Shown: positions 26,776 to 34,943, numbered from the stretch's first letter. The stretch: 64,000 nucleotides of DNA from Candidatus Limnocylindrales bacterium (GCA_035559535.1 DATMBG010000029.1:21415-85414); one strand, 5' to 3'. Notes: a model not told the origin generated them from the sequence alone. A program made the numbers and translations.

Positions 26776-28170
26776 TTAAGTTCGAAAGGTATCTCGATGC
26801 AGGTTATATTTGTGAAGAAGACGTTGGAAAGTCCGACGTTCTTTTTTAGCCTGTTTGGCTGCCCGGGAGATATTTCCCTTATGGACCATCAAAAGGTGAG
26901 TCAGATAAGTCTGCTCGAATTGTCGGATGACCCGAGCTTTGGCTTCCTGGAAGGATTCCCCGGTTGGAGCTTCATTACAATAGGAAAAGGGGAGTTCGAT
27001 GTCATGGGGTTGGAGAATCAGGGCAGACGTCAGAATGACTGCTCGTTGAATCGTACCTTCCAGTTCTCGGATGTTTCCGGGCCAGGGATAGGTCAGAAGT
27101 TTTTGTAAAGCAGCGGGAGAAAAGCAAAGAGACCCTCGACCATATCGTTTTCCATATTGGGCGAGAAAGTGATGGGCCAGCAGGGGAATGTCTTCCATTC
27201 GTTCCCGAAGGGGGGGAAGGTGAAGGAAAAGAACATTCAAACGATAGTAAAGATCTTCTCGAAACTGCCTGGTCTGAATCTGCTGCCTCAGATCGGCATT
27301 GGTGGCGGCGATGATCCGAACGTCGGCGGTTAAGCTTTTGGAAGTGCCCAGGGGGCGGTACTCTCGATCTTGCAAGAAACGTAACAGTTTAACCTGTGCG
27401 GAAACACTCAAACTATCCACCTCATCCAGGAAAAGGGTTCCACCCTCTGCCTCGGCCAGAAGACCCTTCTCTGTCGAAGAGGCATCGGTAAAAGCTCCCT
27501 TTACGTGCCCGAAGAGTTCATTTTCAATCAAATGCTCCGGCAGGGCCCCGCAGTTAACCGGGATAAACGGTTTTCCTCGCCTCGGACTTTGATAATGGAT
27601 CGCCCGGGCTACCAGTTCTTTACCGGTTCCAGTCTCGCCTGAAATCAAAACCATGGCATCGGAGGAAGCAATTCCAGGAATCTTTTCAATCACTTGCAGA
27701 AAAGATTTACTTTCACCGATCAAGGTCTCCCGATAAGGTGGTAGATTGATCTCTCCAGCCTGAGAGGTAAAGGAGGTTTTTCTTTTACTTTGAAAAACGC
27801 GTTGAACCCGTAAATAAAGGTCTGTTTCATTGAACGGACAGGAAAGAAAATCGTCTAGATTCTCCAGCAGGAGCTGAAACGCAGAGGGGGAAGTGGTTTC
27901 TCCGGGACAAAAAAGACCGAAAATAGGAACCGAATTCCAGCTTCTTCTGAGAAACTGGATCATTTCAGCAGAATTCTCCACTAAAGAAGGCCGAAAGAGG
28001 ATCATATCCAGGGAAAAGGATACCTTCTTAGGTGGAAAACGGGTTGTGGTGTAAATTTGAGGTTTCATAGCAGATAGGGAATTACTTATTTGCTCAACCA
28101 GTCGCTTACAAGGATTTATAGAACATCTGTCTGGATCCAGGTCGATGAGTAAAATATGTGAGAAATCCAT
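26776..28170 (-). CDS. NtrC-family enhancer-binding regulator with degenerate receiver
   Basis: 464 aa. Residues 1-125 have receiver-like spacing but no phospho-acceptor Asp at the third strand (SLDMILFRPSL), so this is a pseudo-receiver. Residues 135-370 are an AAA+ sigma-54 interaction domain with Walker A GETGTGKE, ELFGHVKGAFTDA (a variant of GAFTGA), GGTLFLDEV and an R-finger region (YYRLNVLFLHLPPLRERMED). The C-terminus is a Fis-like helix-turn-helix (GNISRAAKQAKKERRTFQRL). It is the gene immediately upstream of the tail operon and probably its activator. The loss of the Asp implies control other than by phosphorylation. It could be expressed from its own promoter in the repeat-rich upstream gap. 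Confidence 0.88.
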   Translation of the reverse strand: MDFSHILLIDLDPDRCSINPCKRLVEQISNSLSAMKPQIYTTTRFPPKKVSFSLDMILFRPSLVENSAEMIQFLRRSWNSVPIFGLFCPGETTSPSAFQLLLENLDDFLSCPFNETDLYLRVQRVFQSKRKTSFTSQAGEINLPPYRETLIGESKSFLQVIEKIPGIASSDAMVLISGETGTGKELVARAIHYQSPRRGKPFIPVNCGALPEHLIENELFGHVKGAFTDASSTEKGLLAEAEGGTLFLDEVDSLSVSAQVKLLRFLQDREYRPLGTSKSLTADVRIIAATNADLRQQIQTRQFREDLYYRLNVLFLHLPPLRERMEDIPLLAHHFLAQYGKRYGRGSLCFSPAALQKLLTYPWPGNIRELEGTIQRAVILTSALILQPHDIELPFSYCNEAPTGESFQEAKARVIRQFEQTYLTHLLMVHKGNISRAAKQAKKERRTFQRLLHKYNLHRDTFRT

Positions 28171-28788
28171 TTTGCCCTCCTTTTACCTATCCAGGGTATG
28201 GATTCTGTCTCGTAATAAAGTAGGACCCTTAAAAATCACCCGGGTGTAATCTTTCCAGACACTCCCCTCGACCTTATTGAGGTCCTACCCCCGGATCTTT
28301 GGGTTCCGGGGGATCTGATTCTAGGAACCCTTTCAGAGCTTCTGGGGTTATGGAGTCTAGACTGTTCAATTTTATCCTGTTTCCATACTTTGACCTCCCT
28401 TTACCCGGGATGAAGTTTTTGCCTTTTGAGATAACTCAAGCAAGCCTTATACCACTTTTAACAGGGAGAACCTGATCCCTTATCCCTTCCGACGCGGGAA
28501 GGGGGAACTTGGGAATGACCTGGGTTCCCACTCCCCCTCCTTTCCCTCGCAGGGAAGGAGAAGTGACGAGGCGTCTGCGCACACAGAGGGTCAAGCTTTT
28601 CTGTCTTATTCCGGCGCATATGGAGAAGGGAGAAGGGGACAAGGAATTACAGGAGGGCACTTCCTTTTCCGATAGTCTCTATTATAGAGACAAAAAAATT
28701 CAATTTTTGTCCGGGTAACTTATCCTGGGCTTATGACATGTTTCTGCTTTGAAGACAGAATGTTTCTTTAAAAGAGACAAGGATGGCC
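28171..28788. other. gene-free stretch with hairpins upstream of the regulator
   Basis: No credible gene is visible. The leader side of the regulator holds two hairpins: GACCT/AGGTC at 28270-28284, and CCCCCGGA at 28288-28295 pairing with TCCGGGGG at 28305-28312. Neither has a U-run. From 28484 to 28560 there are GC-rich repeat hairpins, listed separately. Confidence 0.5.
28484..28560. repeat. GC-rich dispersed repeat hairpins
   Basis: CCCTTCC (28484-28490) pairs with GGAAGGG (28497-28503) around GACGC, and a second arm pair CTCCTTTCCCT / AGGGAAGGAG spans 28537-28560 around CGC. They are of the same class as the repeats at 6.9, 32.1 and 44.5 kb. Confidence 0.5.
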
Positions 28789-29001
28789 TTACGATGGTAA
28801 GGGCGACCGGCCGGTCACCTCTCTCATCTGTGATTCGTCTTCCCACAGTTTCAGTATCGTATAGCCGTCGGATAAAAGCACGGTAAATTTGTCTCTATAC
28901 AAGGGTTCAAATCCCAGGTCGGTTGTATAAAACTTGATCCAGGTCTCCAGATCAGTTACCTGGAGTTTAATATAATGTTCTTCATGATTGCTTAGATTCA
29001 T
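28789..29001 (-). CDS. VOC/glyoxalase-family half protein
   Basis: 70 aa, starting HEEHYIKLQVTDLETWIKFY and continuing DLGFEPLYRDKFTVLLSDG, the standard first beta-alpha-beta-beta-beta half of a vicinal-oxygen-chelate domain. A full VOC protein needs two such halves (about 120-140 aa), so this is either a truncated relic or a one-module protein that dimerises. The final residues (REVTGRSPLPS) are not VOC-like, and TAA ends the frame. The AT-rich region with palindromes lies directly upstream. Confidence 0.55.
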   Translation of the reverse strand: MNLSNHEEHYIKLQVTDLETWIKFYTTDLGFEPLYRDKFTVLLSDGYTILKLWEDESQMREVTGRSPLPS

Positions 29002-29170
29002 AGTTTTGCCCTCTAAAATCTAAACAGGAAGATAAATTACAACTATTTTCATATATCTCTATCGCAATGATCATACCAACTGGATTAAAAGGTTTCTTTT
29101 CCTATGAAAACCCCATAGAAGGGAGATTTTTACCATTCTTGACCAATAACCGAAGTAAAAGGTTATTTTT

Positions 29171-29192
29171 TTTATGAAATTTATTTCATAAA
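29171..29192. promoter_or_regulatory. palindrome, 10-bp arms with 2-bp spacer
   Basis: TTTATGAAAT at 29171-29180 is followed by TT and the exact reverse complement ATTTCATAAA at 29183-29192. Length and symmetry fit a dimeric repressor operator between divergent genes. Confidence 0.45.
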
Positions 29193-29244
29193 GTCTGAAT
29201 TATTTATCAGTTTTGTATTACTTTTATTCTTCATAAGATCAGTT

Positions 29245-29262
29245 GATAAGTTTATACTTATC
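29245..29262. promoter_or_regulatory. palindrome, 7-bp arms
   Basis: GATAAGT (29245-29251) and ACTTATC (29256-29262) flank TTAT. It lies 52 bp beyond the 29171 palindrome on the way to the luciferase-like gene. Confidence 0.35.
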
Positions 29263-29666
29263 TCAATCTTGTTAAATTACCGAACAAGTTTCAGTGGGGT
29301 GACCCGTTTGGAGTAAATAGGATCTTTTAAGGTTAGAATCTCCTTTAACGGTATCGAGTTATCCTTCCAAGCGTTTGGTAATTTCCTTTCTAGGAGTCTA
29401 TAAAGATGATAAAAGTATAAACAAAAGGGTCTTTAACAGCTAAAACTGTCTAATAGTATCGGCAAGGCCATCCAGAGTTGGAAACAGAGATGAAAAATTT
29501 TATAGCTACGTTTCTTATTGACACCGGCAGGAGTCAAGATACAATAAAGGTATTTTTACAGTTAATCTCCCGGAGAGGTCGAGAGGGGAGGAAAGGGATA
29601 GAATTTCCTGGGAGTTTTTAAATGTTCGGACAGCTTTAAAATAAAACCGATTAAAGGAGGACGGAG

Positions 29667-30932
29667 ATGAAGATCTCGATGTTTCATCTGATGCCGTATC
29701 GGGATCTCCCGGTCGATTTTGAACGGCGGTATCATTCCGTATGGGTGGATCCCCCCTGGTGGGAGCTGGCAGATGCCCAAAAGGTTGGGCAGTATTACAA
29801 CTGGACCTTGGATGAGTTGATTTATGCCGCTCAGGCTGGTCTGGATGGGATTTGCGTCAATGAGCATCATCAGAACGCCTATGGTTTTATGGCCAGTCCC
29901 AATTTAATGGGTTCGGTGCTGGCCCGGGCCACCCATAGTATGGATGTAGCCATTGTACAGATGGGATCGACCCTTCCCACCACGATCCCCCCCATTCGCA
30001 TTGCAGAAGAATATGGTATGTTAGATTGTATCAGTGGAGGCCGTTTAGTGGCCGGGATGCCCCTGGGTACCTCCATGGATGCTAATCTCTGCTATGGGAT
30101 TTCTCCCATGGAACAACGGGAGCGTTATTATGAAGCCCATGATCTTATTCTAAAGGCCTGGCAAGCCAAAGAAATTTTTGCCTGGAATGGCAAGTATTAC
30201 CAACTCCCCATGGTGAATCTTTGGCCCCGTCCCATTCAACAACCCCATCCGCCCATCTGGGTACCGGGTCTTGGGAGTCTGAGTACCTGGGATTTCGTTA
30301 CCCGACAGGATTATTGCTATTGTTACCTGAGCTACTACGGCAGTAAACTGAGTCAACGGATCATGGATGGATTCTGGGAATTTGTCGAAGTCCGGGGACT
30401 TGAGCCTAATCCTTATCGGGCAGGATTTCTGCAACTGGTGGTTGTTTCCGAGACAGATGCCCGGGCTGAGGCCGAATACTTTCCCCACATTCGCTACTTC
30501 TACAACAAATGTCTCCATATTGCGCCGGAATTCTACCTGGCGCCGGGTTATCTGGATTACCGTAGTCTGGAAAATTCCCTCAAGAAGGGTTTTATAAAAA
30601 CTCAGCGGGAGATTAGAGAGAAGATTCATCATTGGCAGTATAAAGATTTTGTAGAAAACGGATTGGTCATTGGAGGTAGTCCGATTTCTGTACGGGAACA
30701 GTTGGAAGAGGCGATCCGGAATCTCCGGGTTGGTAACCTAATGGTCTTATTACATATCGGTTCTATGCCCCATGATCTGACCTTGAAGAACATAGAACTC
30801 TTTAGTAAAGAGGTTTTCCCCCATCTGCAGGATCTCTGGGACGATCAATGGGAGAACAAGTGGTGGCCGGTTCAACTGCGTAAGAGGCGCCAACCTGTGG
30901 GTGGAGCCTCCAATAGTAAAATATCTTTTTAA
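29667..30932 (+). CDS. luciferase-like monooxygenase (flavin dependent)
   Basis: 421 aa with AAAGGAGGACGGAG before ATG 29667. The TIM-barrel of the bacterial luciferase-like family is clear: GLDGICVNEHHQNAYGFMAS, then IPPIRIAEEYGMLDCISGGR, then RERYYEAHDLILKAWQA, and PHPPIWVPGLGS. These enzymes use FMNH2 or F420 to oxidise small molecules. The protein acts in the cytosol with a separate flavin reductase. The hydrolase that follows starts 13 bp after its stop, so the pair likely degrades or modifies one substrate; which substrate cannot be read from sequence. Confidence 0.88.
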   Translation: MKISMFHLMPYRDLPVDFERRYHSVWVDPPWWELADAQKVGQYYNWTLDELIYAAQAGLDGICVNEHHQNAYGFMASPNLMGSVLARATHSMDVAIVQMGSTLPTTIPPIRIAEEYGMLDCISGGRLVAGMPLGTSMDANLCYGISPMEQRERYYEAHDLILKAWQAKEIFAWNGKYYQLPMVNLWPRPIQQPHPPIWVPGLGSLSTWDFVTRQDYCYCYLSYYGSKLSQRIMDGFWEFVEVRGLEPNPYRAGFLQLVVVSETDARAEAEYFPHIRYFYNKCLHIAPEFYLAPGYLDYRSLENSLKKGFIKTQREIREKIHHWQYKDFVENGLVIGGSPISVREQLEEAIRNLRVGNLMVLLHIGSMPHDLTLKNIELFSKEVFPHLQDLWDDQWENKWWPVQLRKRRQPVGGASNSKISF

Positions 30933-30945
30933 AGGAAAAATCAAG

Positions 30946-31743
30946 ATGATAACGGTGAAAGAACAAACTGTGAAGGTGTGGGGGGATCAGATTCAATCCC
31001 GGATTAAAATGGCAGGGGAGGGATCTCCCCTGGTTTTCTTGCATAATGCCTACGGCCTGGTTTGGGACCCATTCCTGGATAGCCTGGCTCAACATTATAC
31101 GGTCTATGCACCTGAACATCCCGGGACAACACCGGGTAACTCCGAGGCCATTCGATTTTTAGATAACCTTTGGGATCTGGTGCTATATTATTATGAACTC
31201 TTTGACCAACTCGGCTTGCAAGCCCCGGCCGTTGTAGGGCATTCTTTCGGAGGTATGGTGGCTGCTGAGGTGGCCGCCACCAACCCGGATCGGGTGAGCC
31301 ATTTAGTGTTAATCAGCCCCATAGGGTTATGGCGCGACGATACGCCGGTTAAGAATTGGATGTCCATGGCACCTGAAGCGGTGGCCAGAGCCGTCTTCTA
31401 TGATCCTGAAGGACCCTTGGCAACCCGATTTCTGTCCGTGCCGGACGATCCCCAGGCCCAGGTAGAGGTCCAGATTCAGAGGATTTGGACGTTGGGTTGT
31501 ACAGGTAAGTTTGTCTGGCCTATTCCAGATAAAGGACTTAAGAAGCGTCTGCATCGTATCCATGCACCTACTCTCATCATCTGGGGCCAACAGGATGGGC
31601 TGGTATCCCCCGTCTATGCTCGGGAATTTGCCCATTATATTGCCCATGCCCGGGTAGAGATCCTGGATAAGGCAGCTCACATGCCTCACCTCGAGCAGCT
31701 TACAACCGTTTCCCATCTGATACGAGATTTCTTACAAAGATAG
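30946..31743 (+). CDS. alpha/beta hydrolase
   Basis: 265 aa from ATG 30946 (AAAGGAAAAATCAAG); an in-frame GTG at 30901 lies inside the previous gene and is unlikely. The nucleophile elbow is GHSFGG (residue about 102), the acid is in WGQQDG, and the catalytic His is in AAHMPHLEQ. The overall length and MLF-like core match soluble esterases or C-C hydrolases such as those of meta-cleavage pathways. It is cotranscribed with the luciferase-like monooxygenase and may hydrolyse its product. Confidence 0.88.
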   Translation: MITVKEQTVKVWGDQIQSRIKMAGEGSPLVFLHNAYGLVWDPFLDSLAQHYTVYAPEHPGTTPGNSEAIRFLDNLWDLVLYYYELFDQLGLQAPAVVGHSFGGMVAAEVAATNPDRVSHLVLISPIGLWRDDTPVKNWMSMAPEAVARAVFYDPEGPLATRFLSVPDDPQAQVEVQIQRIWTLGCTGKFVWPIPDKGLKKRLHRIHAPTLIIWGQQDGLVSPVYAREFAHYIAHARVEILDKAAHMPHLEQLTTVSHLIRDFLQR

Positions 31744-31983
31744 GAGGAGAAAGTCCAAAGGATATTACCTCGTAAAGTTAATCTGGATAAATCCTTAAAA
31801 GCTCCGTCAAGAACTGATTGTTTAGGGTAGGTCCAACGTCTCGTTTGACTCCCCCAGAAGCGATCTGGGTTAGATTTGTTCCGAACCAGTCGTACTCCTC
31901 GTGGAGCTTTCTCTCATAGGGTTGGAGAACTGTTTTGCTACAGGCAGATTCCCCCTAGCGGGGTTTTTAAGGTACATTGAAAC

Positions 31984-32017
31984 TAACCTTACAAGGTATT
32001 ATTACCTTGTAAGGTTA
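31984..32017. repeat. perfect 15-bp hairpin beside dispersed repeat
   Basis: TAACCTTACAAGGTA (31984-31998), loop TTAT, then TACCTTGTAAGGTTA (32003-32017). A related inverted motif (TTAACTTTACAAAG) occurs at about 32169-32182 on the other side of the GC-rich repeat, and TTACCTCGTAAAGTTAAT near 31766. It may be a terminal inverted repeat of the element. Confidence 0.55.
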
Positions 32018-32038
32018 AATTTAAATAGTTATTCCACC

Positions 32039-32160
32039 CTCACCCCCAACCCCCTCTCCCGAAGCCTCGGGAGAGGGGGTTCACCTGGAGCCGGCCCGGA
32101 GATCTTCCCGCTTCCTTCTCCGACAGCGTGGGAGAGGGGCCGGGGTGAGGGGGAAGAGGA
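32039..32160. repeat. GC-rich dispersed repeat, double hairpin
   Basis: Contains CCCCCTCTCCCGAAGCCTCGG followed by GGAGAGGGGG-type arms, and then CTCCGACAGCGTGGGAGAGG with GGGGTGAGGGGG. It is of the same class as the repeats at 6.9, 44.5 and 63.9 kb. A flanking inverted motif (CTTGTAAGGTTAA / TTAACTTTACAAAG) suggests a mobile origin. Confidence 0.6.
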
Positions 32161-32232
32161 GTAACCGGAGTTAACTTTACAAAGTGCTACCTTATAGGAA
32201 AGGTTTGAATCTATAAGAAAGGAGAAAAAACT

Positions 32233-33225
32233 ATGACCTCTGCAACGATCTATAGAGATACTCTGGACTATTTTAATACTTATCCAGAAACGAAAATCAT
32301 ACCCCTGGATCCGAGACTTAAAGCGGCATTGGATGCCGAGCCATCGGTTTCGTTGCTTTGTCAGCTACCGGTTGCCGAATTTCGTGCAGCCCGAGAGAAG
32401 ATGATGCTGGCGAGGCCGCGACTCAATGAACCGGTGGCAAAGGTTGAAAATCGAACGATTCCAGGTCCAGTCGGGGAGATTCCCATTCGAATCTATACCC
32501 CTCAGGGTCAAGGGCCCTTCCCGGTTGTAATTTTTGCCCATGGAGGAGGTTGGGTCGTTGGCAATCTGGAAACCCATGATGATATCTGTCGCTCCTTATG
32601 TTATCGATCCAGAAGTATGATCCTTGCGGTAGATTACCGAAGGGCTCCTGAGGCCAGATTCCCTATTGCTCTGGAAGAAACTTACGCCGCCCTGCGATGG
32701 GTAGCCGAACATGCTGGTGAAATAGGTGGGGATGCTAAACGACTCGCCGTTGCCGGGGATAGTGCCGGCGGTAATCTGGCTGCTGCGGTGGCTTTGTACT
32801 CGCGGGATCAGGGTGGGCCCAGACTTTCCCTACAGGTTTTGATCTATCCGGTGGTCAACTATGGGTTTGATACGGCATCCTATTATCAAAACGCCGAAGG
32901 TTATGGCCTCACACGGGATGTGATGATCTACTTCTGGAACAGCTATCTGTCAAGTCCTACAGATGCCGACAATCCCTATGCTTCGCCACTCCGAGCCAAG
33001 GATCTGAGTGGATTACCCCCTGCCCTGATTCTCACGGCCCAATACGATGTACTTAGAGACGAGGGCGAGGCCTATGCCGCTCGTCTCAAACAAGCTGGTG
33101 TGTCTGTCCGTCTCACCCGCTATCTTGAAATGAACCATGGTTTTATCGGACTTGGTGCCGTATTGGAGCAGTCCCGGCGAGGACTTCAAGAGATCGGTGA
33201 GGCCCTACAATCGGCCTTCCGTTGA
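32233..33225 (+). CDS. HSL-family alpha/beta hydrolase (esterase)
   Basis: 330 aa with AAGGAGAAAAAACT before the ATG. The hormone-sensitive-lipase group markers are all present: the oxyanion motif HGGGWVVGN near residue 105, nucleophile GDSAGGN near residue 177, catalytic Asp in QYDVLRDEG, and His in MNHGF. The enzyme cleaves short- and medium-chain esters in the cytosol. It ends 21 bp inside the 3' end of the oppositely transcribed gene at 33205-33885. Confidence 0.92.
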   Translation: MTSATIYRDTLDYFNTYPETKIIPLDPRLKAALDAEPSVSLLCQLPVAEFRAAREKMMLARPRLNEPVAKVENRTIPGPVGEIPIRIYTPQGQGPFPVVIFAHGGGWVVGNLETHDDICRSLCYRSRSMILAVDYRRAPEARFPIALEETYAALRWVAEHAGEIGGDAKRLAVAGDSAGGNLAAAVALYSRDQGGPRLSLQVLIYPVVNYGFDTASYYQNAEGYGLTRDVMIYFWNSYLSSPTDADNPYASPLRAKDLSGLPPALILTAQYDVLRDEGEAYAARLKQAGVSVRLTRYLEMNHGFIGLGAVLEQSRRGLQEIGEALQSAFR

Positions 33226-33885
33226 GGGGGACTTTGGGAAAAGAGGGACGCGGAGATGCGGAGACGCGGGGACACGGAGACAAGGAGGGATCGGACTACC
33301 TGGGGGAAGGTCGCTTGTTGTGGCAAGACCACCGAGCGTAATATTTCCTGTGGTACCGGTGGTCGTACCATGCGCCGGAAAACTGCTTGTAATATCGGTG
33401 GTGGTACCACCTGGAATAACCCGATTAACTGTTGCAGTCCCCCCTAGCGTAATGGTACCGGTCGTTCCAGTTGTTGTACCACCGGCTGGAAAACTACTGG
33501 TTATACCCGTCATGGTGCTGTCGGTGGGAACCCCGCCCGTTATCCCTGGAATATTCCCCCCAGGGCTAATACTGGGTATCCCGGTAGTTGTGTTACCCGG
33601 TGTACCTCCGTGGATGATATCTATTGTTGCACTTGCCGGATCGGTGCCTCTGGGTGTTCGAGTTATTATCTTGTCCAGGATAAGATCCCCCTTTACACTC
33701 GCAATAGTATTTTCTACGGTCCTGTTGCCGGTTGCACTACCGGGACTACTTCTAACTGGGCTTTCCATCACGTTGGGATGACTGTCTCGTGTGATAATCC
33801 CTACTCTTCTCGTATCCTGTGCGATCCCATGGGTACATGCTGTAGGGATTATCAAAGCCAGTATCACAATCCACCATTTCTTCAT
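33205..33885 (-). CDS. secreted Thr/Gly-repeat protein
   Basis: 226 aa. Residues 1-22 form a signal peptide (MKKWWIVILALIIPTACT), with a weak lipobox at PTAC. Residues 60-190 are rich in Thr, Gly and Pro, with a doubled unit of about 37 residues (TSSFPAGGTTTGTTG and TSSFPAHGTTTGTTG, each followed by ITLGG). The last 30 residues are translated from a G-rich simple repeat (33243-33290), so the C-terminus is probably recent. The start has GGGAGAA upstream. Function is unknown; it resembles low-complexity surface or cell-envelope proteins. The 3' end overlaps the esterase by 21 bp. Confidence 0.55.
   Translation of the reverse strand: MKKWWIVILALIIPTACTHGIAQDTRRVGIITRDSHPNVMESPVRSSPGSATGNRTVENTIASVKGDLILDKIITRTPRGTDPASATIDIIHGGTPGNTTTGIPSISPGGNIPGITGGVPTDSTMTGITSSFPAGGTTTGTTGTITLGGTATVNRVIPGGTTTDITSSFPAHGTTTGTTGNITLGGLATTSDLPPGSPIPPCLRVPASPHLRVPLFPKSPSTEGRL
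33243..33290. repeat. GACGCGG-type simple dispersed repeat
   Basis: Iterations of GACGCGG, GATGCGG, GACGCGGGGACACGG and GAGACAAGG. The same words appear in the hairpin at 10858-10905. It forms the 3' end of the Thr/Gly-repeat gene. Confidence 0.55.
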
Positions 33886-33960
33886 AAGAAGGCGATTCTC
33901 CCTTTTTAAGTTTGGAATTATAAAGATTTATTCTTTAAGAGGCTCTATCTTATTTCATAA

Positions 33961-33992
33961 TAGCTCCTTATTCAAAAAGGAGCTACTTTTTC
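33961..33992 (+). terminator. rho-independent terminator, apparently orphan
   Basis: TAGCTCCTT (33961-33969), loop of 7, AAGGAGCTA (33977-33985), then CTTTTTCT. It faces the plus strand although the nearest plus-strand gene upstream ends about 735 bp away. The 402-bp gap 33886-34287 holds no other feature I can see, so the terminator may end a small transcript. Confidence 0.6.
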
Positions 33993-34287
33993 TTCAGCCA
34001 GGGGTTTCCGGTTAAGATTGATTCCAGGGCCTATGTGATTAAATCTTCTGGCAGAGGGATTCGGCTGATTCTTGAGTTTACCTGTCAGGGCTTTAAATTG
34101 GCCCTTACATGGGATGTTTGAATTCCAGAATAAATTTTGTTTGAGTCGGGTCTGAGAGAATGAAAGGACCTTTCTCCTAAAAACAGGAATATAAAAGTCA
34201 CTGTACCACCCCGTAAAAGTCATTTCTTACCTTTTGGTTTGAAAATATTCCCTATAGGAATCATCTTTATCGATAAGGGGAAGAATT

Positions 34288-34848
34288 ATGCCCATGAATC
34301 ATTCAGTTACACAAGTAATTATGCAGAAGACTTGCTCAGGATGCCGGATGATGGGTTTCGCTATGAGCTAGTCAGGGGAGAACTCATAAAAATAGTACCG
34401 CCGGGAGGCGAACGCGGAAGCGTTGTCATGAATATTGGGAGTGCTTTCCATCAATTTGTGAAAACGAATAACCTGAAGATAGTTTATGCAGCAGAAACAG
34501 GCTTTCAGTTAGAGCGTAATCCTGATACCGTTCAAGTGCCAGATACCGCTTTTATTTGTCGAGAACGTGCGGAAAAGATAGGAAGAGTTACGGGATATAT
34601 ACCAGGAGATCCTGATCTAGCTATAGAAATTATTTTTCCTAGTGACACTTATAGCGGAAGTCGAAGATAAAGTCTTTAAGTGGCTGGATAGGGGCACACG
34701 AATGGTTATTGTAGTCAATCCTCGCAAGCAAGCAGTCAAGATCTATCGCTCACGAACTGATATTCTTGTGCTAACCGAAAATGACATCCTTGACAGCGGT
34801 GATGGAGTACCGGGATGGACGATACCGGTAAGGGAAATATTTGCATAA
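34288..34848 (+). pseudogene. Uma2-family endonuclease relic with two compensating frameshifts
   Basis: The family start is at ATG 34288 (GGGGAAG upstream), reading MPMNHSVTQVI. The frame then shifts near 34320-34326 into a second frame carrying AEDLLRMPDDGFRYELVRGE, VPDTAFI and DPDLAIEIIFPSDTYS. It returns to the first frame near 34656, where an extra G sits before GAAGTCGAAGAT, continuing EVEDKVFKWLDRGTRMVIVV and ending at 34848. The first and last parts are in the same frame and 561 bp is a multiple of three, so the ancestral protein of about 186 aa is complete. Uma2 proteins (DUF820) have a PD-(D/E)XK fold and are common in multicellular or filamentous bacteria. Residual function is doubtful. 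Confidence 0.8.
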
Positions 34849-34943
34849 CAACCTGGCTTATGAAAGTAACTCCTCACTTGAGCCAGCTGGAGGCTCCTCT
34901 ACGTTATTTTGAAACGTTTTTAAAATAACTCTTGAAGTTAGCT

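Larger units (their letters stand above)
29002..29666. other. 665-bp AT-rich intergenic region with operator-like palindromes
   Basis: This region separates the divergent VOC half gene and the luciferase-like operon. It has two clean palindromes at 29171-29192 and 29245-29262, listed separately. I see no gene, tRNA or terminator in it. Confidence 0.5.
31744..32232. other. 489-bp repeat-bearing gap
   Basis: No gene is seen. The gap holds part of a dispersed motif (GTCCAACGTCTCGTTTGACT at 31831-31850, the reverse complement of a segment at 39.25 kb), a 15-bp hairpin at 31984-32017 and a GC-rich dispersed repeat at 32039-32160. Confidence 0.55.

Noticed and set aside
1-28170. Prophage
   Set aside because: No integrase, terminase, portal, capsid, replication or lysis gene is present in 28 kb of otherwise complete tail operon.
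28900-28925. T-arm-like GGGTTCAAATCCC as a tRNA remnant
   Set aside because: It is the antisense of the VOC codons for DLGFEPLY, and no cloverleaf arms flank it.
33137-33781. Plus-strand 214-aa frame rich in Val and Pro
   Set aside because: It is the antisense shadow of the Thr/Gly repeats on the minus strand; only the minus frame has a signal peptide and a ribosome site.
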